In this document: piece by piece, positions 42,814-50,784 of the stretch
Position numbering within the stretch: the stretch's first letter is position 1
Layout of the letters: each line of letters opens with the position of its first letter
Origin: Nocardioides sp. 1609
GTDB taxonomy: Bacteria; Actinomycetota; Actinomycetes; Propionibacteriales; Nocardioidaceae
Assembly: GCF_004522105.1 (NCBI RefSeq)
Contig: NZ_SPUJ01000001.1
Coordinates: 868,001-932,000 of the forward strand
Direction: 5' to 3'
DNA length: 64,000 nt
Translations under genes and position numbers: made by a program
Notes under the pieces: model-generated
The model's input: the letters and a program-made list of their open reading frames with translations, nothing else
What the model was told of the DNA's origin: nothing
Database searches by the model: none

Positions 42814-43299
42814 CTACGGGGTGCGGCTGCTCTCTGCAATATTGGCCAAGCTGTCCACCCAGAGTTGGTGAGCCTCAAGCATTCGAGGTTCATGAAACCT
42901 GCGCACCAGGGAAATCAGCTTTCCGCGCTGGGTCTCTTCGGTGAGGATTCTCGTTCCACCCGACTCGGTCGCATCGAGAACCCAGGCATGGTGCCCGATC
43001 GCGCCCAAACCCGATCCAGTCCAGGCGAGTCGCCGGTGTGGCTCAAACTCCGTTACGACCGTCTTGACCCGTGTGCCGAAAGTGACCCAGTCGAAGACCG
43101 ACCCGAGTTCTATTGCCGGCCAGGCGCCATCCTGGTGCCGCATTTTCCGAGCGTTGCTGTAGTACTCGCTCCATCTGTCTGGCCTGATAAGCCAACCCCA
43201 GACAACCTCTGGCGGCGCCGTGCTGATACCGGTGTTCACTGCATGGATCGCAGCCCCGTCCGGCTCGTGTCCTGCGGGCCATCGAACTGTGGTCAGCAT
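42814..43299 (-). CDS. SRPBCC-fold protein (copy B)
   Basis: About 161 residues from ATG 43299, which overlaps the end of the FAH gene; the frame opens further upstream inside that gene and is rejected. The fold is clear: NTGISTAPPEVVWGWLIRPDRWSEYYSNARKMRHQDGAWPAIELGSVFDW, VVTEFEPHRRLAWTGSGLG and a C-terminal long helix (FHEPRMLEAHQLWVDSLANIAES). It is paralogous to copy A. It probably binds a hydrophobic aromatic metabolite; no catalytic residue can be named. Confidence 0.8.
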   Translation of the reverse strand: MLTTVRWPAGHEPDGAAIHAVNTGISTAPPEVVWGWLIRPDRWSEYYSNARKMRHQDGAWPAIELGSVFDWVTFGTRVKTVVTEFEPHRRLAWTGSGLGAIGHHAWVLDATESGGTRILTEETQRGKLISLVRRFHEPRMLEAHQLWVDSLANIAESSRTP

Positions 43300-44294
43300 G
43301 GTTCTCCTAGTCGGTTGGTGAGGCGACCGATTTGCTCGACCTCGAGTACTACTTCTGCCCCGAGTGGCGGCAGGCGGTCGATCTCGATTCCGCTGCATCC
43401 GGCCAGAGTCCCGGTGGACAGGAGCTCACCGGCCCGTACGGTCTCGCCTTGACTGAGACGGGACAGGCAGGCGGGCAGGCTGTGAACGAAGTCGTCGGCG
43501 CGACCTGACGCCCACAACTCGCCATCCACGTGAACCGTGCCGCTGACGGACGACATGTCGTCCAAGTAGTCGTCGGCGGTCACGACCTCGCTGGACATTG
43601 CCGTCGCGAATGATTTGCACTTGTTGACTGGTCCCAGTGGGCTTCCAGTGACTTCCTCGAACTGGGTGTCGCGCAACGAGATGTCGTTGAGGATGACGAG
43701 TCCGCCGATGGCGTTGCGGCACTCGGCTGGCGATTCGTCGCGGACGTCGCGAATGACCAGGAACCCGATCTCCAGTTCGTAGTCGAGGTCGCTCCCGTAC
43801 GACGGTCGCGCAACCGTCGTGCCGTCAGCAACGATGGCGTTGTGGTTGCCTTGGTAAGCCAGAGGCACGGTCCGCATCAGCGGTCGTTCGTGTCTGGCAT
43901 CCCCTCCCCCGGCCTCTTCTTGGTCACCGGCCGGGTTCGGTACGTAGCGGGCCACCATTCCACGGACGACCCCTCGCGAGTGTCCAGGTGACAGCAGGAA
44001 CGGTCGCAACGACTTCGCCGCGAAAGGCAGTCGAGGCGTTGAGCCGACTTCGAACGTGGCGGCGCTCAGGAGTCCGGACGCGGCCCGCACCAGTTCCTGC
44101 GCAGATGAACCGAGTGCAAGGAACGCCACGATGTCGTCGCATACCTCAAGTACCTTGTGGCGTTCGGCTGAGTCGATCGAACTGGTGACCAGTGGGTCGG
44201 TGAGAGCGTCGCTGAGTGGCATCCACCGCGGAGGCAGGTCCGTCCAGACTGCAATGGAGATGCCTGTCGGGGTTTGTACTAGTCGGAGCCTCAC
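43293..44294 (-). CDS. FAH-family hydrolase (second copy)
   Basis: A 333-residue fumarylacetoacetate-hydrolase-family protein with the N-terminal ~130 residues of the FAH type and the catalytic C-terminal fold: AYQGNHNAIVADGTTV, the metal-binding Glu pair in DLDYELEIGFLV, LNDISLRDTQFEE and LLSTGTLAGCSGIE. It could hydrolyse a carbon-carbon bond of a beta-diketo or acylpyruvate product, or hydrate/decarboxylate it. The start GTG overlaps the reductase stop by 4 bp. It is only distantly similar to the FAH gene in the gentisate operon. Confidence 0.86.
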   Translation of the reverse strand: MRLRLVQTPTGISIAVWTDLPPRWMPLSDALTDPLVTSSIDSAERHKVLEVCDDIVAFLALGSSAQELVRAASGLLSAATFEVGSTPRLPFAAKSLRPFLLSPGHSRGVVRGMVARYVPNPAGDQEEAGGGDARHERPLMRTVPLAYQGNHNAIVADGTTVARPSYGSDLDYELEIGFLVIRDVRDESPAECRNAIGGLVILNDISLRDTQFEEVTGSPLGPVNKCKSFATAMSSEVVTADDYLDDMSSVSGTVHVDGELWASGRADDFVHSLPACLSRLSQGETVRAGELLSTGTLAGCSGIEIDRLPPLGAEVVLEVEQIGRLTNRLGEPC

Positions 44295-46333
44295 AGCTTG
44301 CGCGCCTGTCGGTGACCCTCATAAACCGCTTCGTACGTACCGCGGGGAGCGACCGCATCGCCGATGACTTCGAACGAGTAGCCGCTGGCTTCCAGCGGTT
44401 CCACTAGGGCGGACTCTGATCGGCGTGCGGTGGCCATGACGACCCAGTCTGCGGGCAAGGTGCGCGTCGTTTGGCCTGAATGGTCGTGCACCAGAGTGAC
44501 AGTGACCGCGTCCGGGTTGATCGACGTCGCCCAGTAGTCGCTAATCATTTCGACGCCGCTGGCGTAGAGCTGCGGATAGATCCATTCAAGATAGACGTCC
44601 AGGATTGTCTCCATCCCGATCATGGGCCAGCGCGTCACGAGCGAGACCTGTGCGCCGCGTTCAGCAAGCATGACCGCGGTAAGAGGAGCGACGACGTCGG
44701 ACTGATCGTCGATGACGACGACTCGCCCGCTCGGCGCCACGAGGCCCTCCGCCACGTCGTCCCACGCAGCGGTGTTTGTGCTCTCCCAGCCCGGGATGGG
44801 TTGACCTGTCCACCCTTGGAAGCCATCGCGGACCGCGCGGGACCCTGTTGCTAGGACTACGTGATCGGGGGCGGTTTCGGTGAGAAGTCCTGTCAACGAG
44901 CTGGCGTCCACCCGTTCGCCAGTGCGGATTACTGCCCCGTTCGCGAGCGCTTGCTCACCGAGCCACGAACCGATACGCCCGTATTCCTGACGCGTGGGCA
45001 ATCGAGACTGAATTCGGGAGTGCCCGCCGACCTCGGCGGTGGCTTCCAGGACGGTGACCTGGTTCCCTCTCGCCGCAGCGACCCGGGCGTACTCGAGTCC
45101 GGCTGGGCCAGCGCCGATGACGAGGACACGCTTCGGGGCTGGCCCGATGGTCAGGGTGCCGCTTCCCCATACCGCTTCGCGTCCCATTGCCGGGTTGTAG
45201 ACACATTGGACTCGACGGCCTTGCATGGCGGTCTTCCAGCAAAGGTTGGCTGCGACGCACCGGCGGATGTCGTCTGGTCGTCGCTCGATGGCTTTGAGTA
45301 CCCAGTCTGGGTCGGCGAAGAGCTGCCGTCCTAGACAGACGGCGTCCCCGTAGCCCTCGACGATCATTCGTTCCGCGACCTCGGGTTCGCTGATTCTGCC
45401 CACCATGAGCACCGGTTTGGTTGATACGGCCTTGATGGGAGAAACAAGTTCGCGTTCCCATCCTTGCTCGAAGTGCATCGGGGTGTGGATGAAGGCGTGA
45501 TGGACTCCGGCAGATACCGACACGTAGTCGATGTCGCAGCGCTGCTCGATCTGTTGCACGATCTGTACGACGTCGTCGGTTTCGAGATCACCGGGCCAGA
45601 ACGAGGTCGAGTTGATCCGGTACCCGAGGAACATGGCGTCCCCGACTGCCCGCCGGATCTCGTCGAGGCACCGGACTGGGAATTTGAGGCGCCGTTCAGC
45701 ATCTCCGCCCCACTCGTCGTCGCGATGGTTGTAAAGGGGAGACAGGAACTGCCACGGGAGGTATCCGTGCGAGAGGTGGTATTCGACTCCGTCGAGCCCT
45801 GCCGCTCGGACGCGAGCTGCGGCTGTGCCGAAGGCTTCGATCACCTCTTCGATTTCGCCGACTGACATGGGCTTCGGGGTCAGCGCTCCCGGTGTCTCGC
45901 CGAGCGGAATTTGCGAGGGGGCACGTGAGTGCCACTCAGCGTCCAGGTCGTATCGGGTGTCCTGCTTGAAGGCGAGAGCTGACCGGACACCGGTGTGTAG
46001 CAACTGGATCGAGAGCTTTGCTCCCTCAGCGTGGACCGCCTCGGCGACGCGAGCTAGTGGCTCGATAGCTCGATCGTCATAGATCGATCCGATCGTAAGT
46101 GGCGCCGCCAGTGACGACGGGTGTACGTGGGTAGCCCCGATGATGACCATCCCTACACCGCCGGCTGCCCGCTCCCTGTAGTAGGCGACAGCCTGGTCGG
46201 TGAACTTGCCCGACCACGGGTTGTCGACCCACGTCGGGCATGTGGGCGGGAACACGACTCTGTTGCGAATCTCTGTCCGACGGATGTGCCAGGGCGAGAG
46301 CAGCTCAGGGAAATCCGGGTGCCTTACAGTCAC
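44291..46333 (-). CDS. Old-yellow-enzyme/2,4-dienoyl-CoA-reductase-type FMN-FAD oxidoreductase
   Basis: A 680-residue fusion like 2,4-dienoyl-CoA reductase and trimethylamine dehydrogenase. An FMN TIM barrel (1-~370) has NRVVFPP, LLHTG, GVEYHLSHGYLPWQFLSP and VGRISEP. An FAD/NADH module (~395-680) has VLVIGAGPAGLEYARVAAARGNQVTVLEA. The bridging iron-sulfur site reads CVAANLC...CVYNP, only three of the usual four cysteines. It is the first gene of the operon with FAH, SRPBCC, ABM and ThDP enzymes. It probably reduces an unsaturated or aromatic intermediate, or cleaves a C-N or C-O bond; the substrate is unknown. Confidence 0.88.
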   Translation of the reverse strand: MTVRHPDFPELLSPWHIRRTEIRNRVVFPPTCPTWVDNPWSGKFTDQAVAYYRERAAGGVGMVIIGATHVHPSSLAAPLTIGSIYDDRAIEPLARVAEAVHAEGAKLSIQLLHTGVRSALAFKQDTRYDLDAEWHSRAPSQIPLGETPGALTPKPMSVGEIEEVIEAFGTAAARVRAAGLDGVEYHLSHGYLPWQFLSPLYNHRDDEWGGDAERRLKFPVRCLDEIRRAVGDAMFLGYRINSTSFWPGDLETDDVVQIVQQIEQRCDIDYVSVSAGVHHAFIHTPMHFEQGWERELVSPIKAVSTKPVLMVGRISEPEVAERMIVEGYGDAVCLGRQLFADPDWVLKAIERRPDDIRRCVAANLCWKTAMQGRRVQCVYNPAMGREAVWGSGTLTIGPAPKRVLVIGAGPAGLEYARVAAARGNQVTVLEATAEVGGHSRIQSRLPTRQEYGRIGSWLGEQALANGAVIRTGERVDASSLTGLLTETAPDHVVLATGSRAVRDGFQGWTGQPIPGWESTNTAAWDDVAEGLVAPSGRVVVIDDQSDVVAPLTAVMLAERGAQVSLVTRWPMIGMETILDVYLEWIYPQLYASGVEMISDYWATSINPDAVTVTLVHDHSGQTTRTLPADWVVMATARRSESALVEPLEASGYSFEVIGDAVAPRGTYEAVYEGHRQARKL

Positions 46334-46410
46334 GTCCTGAACGTTAACACCATGGTGCGATTCGTCAAGATACGAAACCCGCCGCGACCCGCTTTGAGAG
46401 CGAGACTGAC

Positions 46411-47244
46411 GTGACCAACGTTCTAATCACCGGATGTAGCAGCGGCTTCGGCCGGCTGACGGCCTTGGCGCTTGCCAACCGCGGCGACCGCGTCTTCGCC
46501 ACCGTGCGCACCGAAGAAGCTGCACACACCCTCAAGGCGGACGCCGCAGACCTGCCCCTCTCCACCCATATCCTCGACGTCACCGATGCCGCGTCAGTAG
46601 ACACAGCGGTGGCAGAAGTGGCCGCACTCGGCCGGATCGATGTCTTGGTCAACAACGCGGGATACGCCCTACGAGGACCCGTGGAGTCACTCGAAGACGC
46701 AGAACTGTTCCGGCAGTTCGACACCAACGTCTTGGGGGTCGTGCGAATGATCCGTGCCGTCGTTCCAATCATGAAGGCCCAAGGCACGGGCACCGTCATC
46801 AACATGTCGTCGGCTGTCGGCCTGCTGGGACTCCCATTCGAAGGCGCCTACTCGGCCAGCAAGCACGCCGTGGAAGGACTGTCTGAGTCACTGCGACTCG
46901 AGTTGACTGACACCGGTGTCGTAGTAGTGCTGATCGAACCCGGGGCGTTCGAGACAGGCTTCGTCGGCAACACGACCGAGTCAGCAGCATTTACGGCAGA
47001 CCACCCGATGCGCCCTGCCCTCGGCCGGTTCGTGGAGTTGATTGAGGGCGTCACTGAAGGCGTCGGTCGGGCACACCCGCAGGCCGTCGTGGACGCCGTA
47101 GTCGGCGCGATTGACGACCCCACCGGCCCCTTCCGGCGTCTAGTAGGCGGCGACGCAGAGTACGCGGACGCGATCGTTCGACGTGGCAGATTCGAGCAGT
47201 ACGAAACGGGCGTCCAGGCTGTGCTCCGGGCCGGCGCCAACTGA
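46411..47244 (+). CDS. SDR-family oxidoreductase
   Basis: 277 residues: TGCSSGFGRLTALA (cofactor), LDVTDAASV, VLVNNAGYALRG, catalytic Ser in NMSSAVGLLGLPFEG and Tyr/Lys in YSASKHA. The longer C-terminus (EGVTEGVGRAHPQAVVDAVVGAI) matches the SDR branch that includes retinol/hydroxysteroid-type dehydrogenases. The start is GTG 46411. It is divergent from the reductase operon with only 77 bp between starts; no CGTATACG copy is seen there. Confidence 0.9.
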   Translation: MTNVLITGCSSGFGRLTALALANRGDRVFATVRTEEAAHTLKADAADLPLSTHILDVTDAASVDTAVAEVAALGRIDVLVNNAGYALRGPVESLEDAELFRQFDTNVLGVVRMIRAVVPIMKAQGTGTVINMSSAVGLLGLPFEGAYSASKHAVEGLSESLRLELTDTGVVVVLIEPGAFETGFVGNTTESAAFTADHPMRPALGRFVELIEGVTEGVGRAHPQAVVDAVVGAIDDPTGPFRRLVGGDAEYADAIVRRGRFEQYETGVQAVLRAGAN

Positions 47245-47585
47245 GGACCGCCAACCGCTCACGGTCGACGCGCCGGATCCACGAAATTCAGTGACTCCCG
47301 GTTGCCTCGACGAGCGGAGTGGTTGGACGCGGGGGCGGTGTACCCATCCTCCTATGCGCACACCGCCGCACCGTCCGTCCTCGGCCCGCCAAATTAGGGG
47401 CCCGTGCCGCGACAACGACGAGCCACATCGGTCAACGTAGTCACCCTCCGAGCAAGGGCTTCACGCGTTGTTCTGCCCGCCCACGGCGCGTACGGGTCAG
47501 CAACGTGCTGACCTCCGCGCGCGAGAACCACTAACAACTGTTGCAGCCGCTGAGTCCGTCTCTCATCTGTAGTCTCGTCGACCAG
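47245..47585. other. Intergenic region between convergent genes
   Basis: About 340 bp. No gene is recognised and no clear hairpin with T-run is visible. Confidence 0.5.
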
Positions 47586-48911
47586 TTAGAACAGTGACGG
47601 CACGCCGATCAGGAGACCTACAGTCAGCAGGGGCGCAACGACGATCATGCTGAGTCCCCACACCATCAATCCGTTCAGCAACTTCGGTCGAGACCCCTCC
47701 GGCGCGCCTGCCACCGCCAATGCACCTGTTGCCGAGAATGGACTTGCGTCGACGATGACCGACGAGAGCGCTATCGCCGCCGTCAAACCCAAGACAGGCA
47801 ACCCGGCATCCGTCATCAGGGGAATCGAGAGCGGTACAGTAGCACCGATCGTTGCTGGGCTGGACGCAAAAGCTGAGATCAGTGCCGCAGCTACACAAAG
47901 CAAAAGAGCCGCCAAAATGGGCTCGTCGAAGTTAGCGAGCGCGTCTCCCACACGGCCGATAGTGCCAGCCCGCTGCAGGACCCCGATGTAGGTAACCAGT
48001 CCACAAATCATCAGGATGATGTCCCAACTGATGTCGCTGGTTGCTCCGTCACGCGGGAACAGCAGATGGAGAATCAGCGCTACGCCAAGCGCAAGCAGAC
48101 CCAAATCAGCGTCCAGGATGACCGCACCGGCCAACACCAGCCCAATCCCCACCAACGTGGCAAGGACTGCACGGTCAAAGGGTGCCGCATGGTCCTGCTC
48201 TGCGGCCGACTCGTCGATCTCGGCGCCACCGTCAGAAACGGACCCGTCGAGGCCGGACGCTCCAACATGGACCGCGCCTGCGTGCACCGGGATAGCCTGC
48301 GACCCAGCACGGGCGCGCACCAGTTCGGCCACCATTGTCACAACCAGAGCCAGCAGTGCGAACACAGTCACGCACACCACATAGAAGACGACGGGCTGGA
48401 CCTCGAGATCCGCATTCCTCACCGACTCGAGGGACGTAATGCTGATCAAGCTGATCGGTGAAAAGGTTCCAGCACAAGCTCCCAAAATGACGACTAAGGC
48501 ACTCACGAAAATGGGTTGCCCGTACTGCAGTCCAAGTCGGATGCCGACTGTGCCCAGCATGGCTACAGCCGCAGGCGCCGGAACGCCGATCGACGACATG
48601 GCTGCACTCGCCACGAACAGCCCCGCTGGGAGGAGAGCAGCACGACCGTAGATCAATTGCGTGGCGCGAGAAACGATCCAGTTCATCGTCCCGTTTGCGG
48701 CGGCAACCGAGAATAGATACGTGACGCCCAGGAACAGAACGAAGAGCGTGATGGGAAACCCCGCCAGCAGCTCTTCGGGCGTCTCCCCCAAAAGTAGCCC
48801 GCCCACGACGTAACTAGCGATTAGACCGAGGGCTCCTAAGTTCAGCCTGGTGACACTCCCAAGCAAGAACACGAGACCTAGCACCACGCCGCCAACCACG
48901 TCAGTCCACAC
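47586..48911 (-). CDS. SLC13/MatC-like carboxylate permease
   Basis: About 441 residues from GTG 48911, selected because GAGGAGG lies nine bases upstream; the frame opens at 49022. Around eleven hydrophobic segments flank an acidic central loop (GSVSDGGAEIDESAAEQDH). The N-terminal GLVFLLGSVTRLNLGALGLIASYVVGG, with LGACAGTFSPISLIS and the C-terminal SSVIVDASPFSATGALAVAG re-entrant motif, fits the dicarboxylate carrier MatC / ion transporter superfamily. It should take up an organic acid, perhaps a di- or aromatic carboxylate. Operator site h lies in its promoter, so it joins the regulon. Confidence 0.85.
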   Translation of the reverse strand: MWTDVVGGVVLGLVFLLGSVTRLNLGALGLIASYVVGGLLLGETPEELLAGFPITLFVLFLGVTYLFSVAAANGTMNWIVSRATQLIYGRAALLPAGLFVASAAMSSIGVPAPAAVAMLGTVGIRLGLQYGQPIFVSALVVILGACAGTFSPISLISITSLESVRNADLEVQPVVFYVVCVTVFALLALVVTMVAELVRARAGSQAIPVHAGAVHVGASGLDGSVSDGGAEIDESAAEQDHAAPFDRAVLATLVGIGLVLAGAVILDADLGLLALGVALILHLLFPRDGATSDISWDIILMICGLVTYIGVLQRAGTIGRVGDALANFDEPILAALLLCVAAALISAFASSPATIGATVPLSIPLMTDAGLPVLGLTAAIALSSVIVDASPFSATGALAVAGAPEGSRPKLLNGLMVWGLSMIVVAPLLTVGLLIGVPSLF

Positions 48912-48950
48912 GTCTGTCCGCCTCCTCTGCGCCGGCGTCCAAGCCACCGC

Positions 48951-48975
48951 TATTAGTACGTATAAGGACAGTCTA
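48951..48975 (-). promoter_or_regulatory. -10 box and variant operator (site h) of the permease
   Basis: Read on the plus strand, TTAGTACGTATAAGGACAG keeps the left half of the motif exactly (TTAGTACGTATA) and has one core change. On the gene's strand a -10-like TAGACT (complement of 48970-48975) lies just upstream of it, as at the other sites. No good -35 is visible. Confidence 0.5.
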
Positions 48976-49590
48976 GGTGTGGCGTACGTCTCACGTCTAG
49001 CGCTCGCGAATCTGCGAAGCACTTCGAGGGGACTGCCTAGGACGCATCACCGTCCTCCCAACCACTCCCAAGCGGCAAAGCGTCCCTCCACACAACCGTG
49101 ATTCAGTCGGCCCCTGTCGCTCTGCCTGCGAACGCCAACCCCGCCCATGCAGGCCATCTGCACGAATCCGTGTAACTGCGCAACCAGCGATCTAGGCGGC
49201 TAGCGACAGATCCTCGAAGGGCGCAACCGAATGGACCTCGGTCAGAGACACCCACGCGGGCTATAACGCTCCGCCGGGCAGGAGGGTCATAGCAACCGAC
49301 CTCGACGAGTCAAGGGACCACGTCTCACACCTCATCTGAGCCAGATCATCCGTATAGGGACGATTTAGTTCGTACCCTCTGTTGGCTACACGCAGCCGGC
49401 TTGCACCGCCAACCGGCCTCCATGTTGCAGAACTCGCGAACTCGTCCCACGAACACGTCGCGGCCAGCCCCGGAGCGCCCAGGCCTGGCGAACGGACAAT
49501 CATCGCCACGTCACCGCAGGTGGAACAACCAAGTCACTCGTCACGCCGGCCTTGTTGGAAGGTCTCCCAGCTGAACGTCATGGGCTCAGT
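48976..49590. other. Intergenic region containing an orphan operator
   Basis: About 600 bp between the permease promoter and the CGNR gene. No gene is recognised. Operator-like site i (49349-49366) lies inside, without an obvious gene to control. Confidence 0.5.
49349..49366. promoter_or_regulatory. Orphan operator-like copy (site i)
   Basis: ATCCGTATAGGGACGATT differs from the motif by one core base (GTATAG for GTATAC), while the right flank GGACGATT is identical to sites a and d apart from spacing. No gene start follows within 200 bp on either strand. Confidence 0.4.
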
Positions 49591-50163
49591 TCAACTGATG
49601 CGGCGCTTTCGCGCGTAGTGGTTGCGGGCCTTGGTCCGGTTTCCGCAGGTAGTCATCGAACACCATTTGCGAGCCCCCGACTTCGAGACGTCGTAGAAGT
49701 GCAGCGTGCACGCAGTGCTGGCGCACTTACGGATCCGCTCTGGCTTCTGCGCTAGGAGTTGAAGGAACTCTTCCGCCACCCGCCACCCCGCAGCCCACCC
49801 GGGCGTGTCGGTCTCAACGACGCTTACCGGGCCGTCGGCGCCAAGCACCCGTCGTATGCGGCCGTGACTGAGAGCCTCGTTGAGGAGGTCTCGCGCTGGA
49901 GCCGGGCCGTAGCCACCAGCCTGCACGATCGCGAGCAACGCCGCTCGCGTGGTGAGGAGCCGTGCGAGCGTTTCGTCGGTCTCTGGCACTTCGCCCAAAA
50001 GTCCGACAGAGGTCAGCCAGATGCCCAAACCGTCCGGTCGGTCGAGCAGATCGTGGGCACTGTCGTCCTCGTTCCACCGAGTGTTCAGCAGGTCCAGCGG
50101 CAGTGGTTCACCGACCAGCGGCCGGGGATCGACAGAACTCATGGGGGCAGTGTAACCAGTCAT
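49591..50163 (-). CDS. CGNR zinc-finger regulator (ABATE domain)
   Basis: 190 residues. An N-terminal ligand-binding region (LPLDLLNTRWNEDDSAHDLLDRPDGLGIWL) precedes the C-terminal zinc finger with KCASTACTLHFYDVSKSGARKWCSMTTCGNRTKARNHYAR, the CxxxxC...C...CGNR pattern that names the family. The start is ATG 50163, or ATG 50142 seven codons later. Two inverted-repeat operators lie at and just upstream of its start, shared with the divergent VOC gene. Family members are repressor-like regulators; the ligand is unknown. Confidence 0.9.
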   Translation of the reverse strand: MTGYTAPMSSVDPRPLVGEPLPLDLLNTRWNEDDSAHDLLDRPDGLGIWLTSVGLLGEVPETDETLARLLTTRAALLAIVQAGGYGPAPARDLLNEALSHGRIRRVLGADGPVSVVETDTPGWAAGWRVAEEFLQLLAQKPERIRKCASTACTLHFYDVSKSGARKWCSMTTCGNRTKARNHYARKRRIS

Positions 50164-50221
50164 GCGTGTTTCACTGGTTGACTCTTGACGGACTAACCAC
50201 TAAATTTCAAATCACTGGTTA
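50153..50221. promoter_or_regulatory. Two spaced inverted-repeat operators between CGNR and VOC genes
   Basis: TAACCAGT (50153-50160) faces ACTGGTT (50173-50179), and TAACCACT (50194-50201) faces ACTGGTTA (50214-50221). Both pairs have the same 12-bp spacer and begin 41 bp apart. The first covers the CGNR start region. The second lies just downstream of TTGACG (50185-50190), a -35 for the VOC gene. A binding protein could thus control both directions. Confidence 0.65.
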
Positions 50222-50254
50222 CTCCCGGTCACCGCCCATCGAAAGGCAACACGA

Positions 50255-50704
50255 ATGAGCACCAAGTTCGCCACCGGCCACGTCGGCATCAACGTCACCG
50301 ACCTAGACCGATCCGTTCCCTTCTACTCCCGCATCTTCGGCTTCGAGACCCTCGCCGAGGGCACCGCCAAAGACCGCCGCTGGACGTTCCTCGGCCAGGG
50401 CAGCGACCTCGTCCTGACCCTGTGGCAGCAGAGCAACGCCACGTTCTCCGCGACCACCGCCGGCCTACACCACTTGTCCTTCCAGGTGGACTCACTCGCG
50501 GACGTCACCGCAGCCGAGTCAGCACTCAAGGAACTTGGCGCGGAGTTCGCGCACGAAGGCGTCGTCGCCCACTCCGAAGGTGCATCCTCTGGCGGCATCT
50601 TCTTCAACGACCCCGACGGCATACGGCTCGAAATCTTCACGGCCAGCGGTGCCGAGGACACGCCAGCACCAGACGGTCAGACCCCGACCTGCGGGTTCTT
50701 CTAA
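50255..50704 (+). CDS. VOC-family (glyoxalase/dioxygenase-fold) protein
   Basis: 149 residues, two beta-alpha-beta-beta-beta modules: GHVGINVTDLDRSVPFYSRIFGFETL and LHHLSFQVDSLADVTAAESALKELGAEF, ending FFNDPDGIRLEIFTASGA. Candidate metal ligands are the His in GHVGIN, the His in LHHLSF and the Glu in RLEIF. It is divergent from and probably regulated by the CGNR protein. Members include glyoxalases, extradiol dioxygenases and antibiotic-binding proteins; nothing here selects one. It is followed by the flavin-binding gene at 50785. Confidence 0.88.
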   Translation: MSTKFATGHVGINVTDLDRSVPFYSRIFGFETLAEGTAKDRRWTFLGQGSDLVLTLWQQSNATFSATTAGLHHLSFQVDSLADVTAAESALKELGAEFAHEGVVAHSEGASSGGIFFNDPDGIRLEIFTASGAEDTPAPDGQTPTCGFF

Positions 50705-50784
50705 GCCGAGCAGCAAGCACGCCGATTTCACGTCTCTGGGCGCCCCGCCATGAACAGCGGGCACCCAGGCCGATAGGAGCTGCA

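Noticed and set aside
44325-44340. CGTACGTAC near the end of the flavoprotein gene
   Set aside because: Coding sequence without the motif core or a promoter.
50422-50784. In-frame upstream extension of the PNPOx-fold protein
   Set aside because: Arginine-rich, overlaps the VOC gene, and a good ribosome site precedes ATG 50785.
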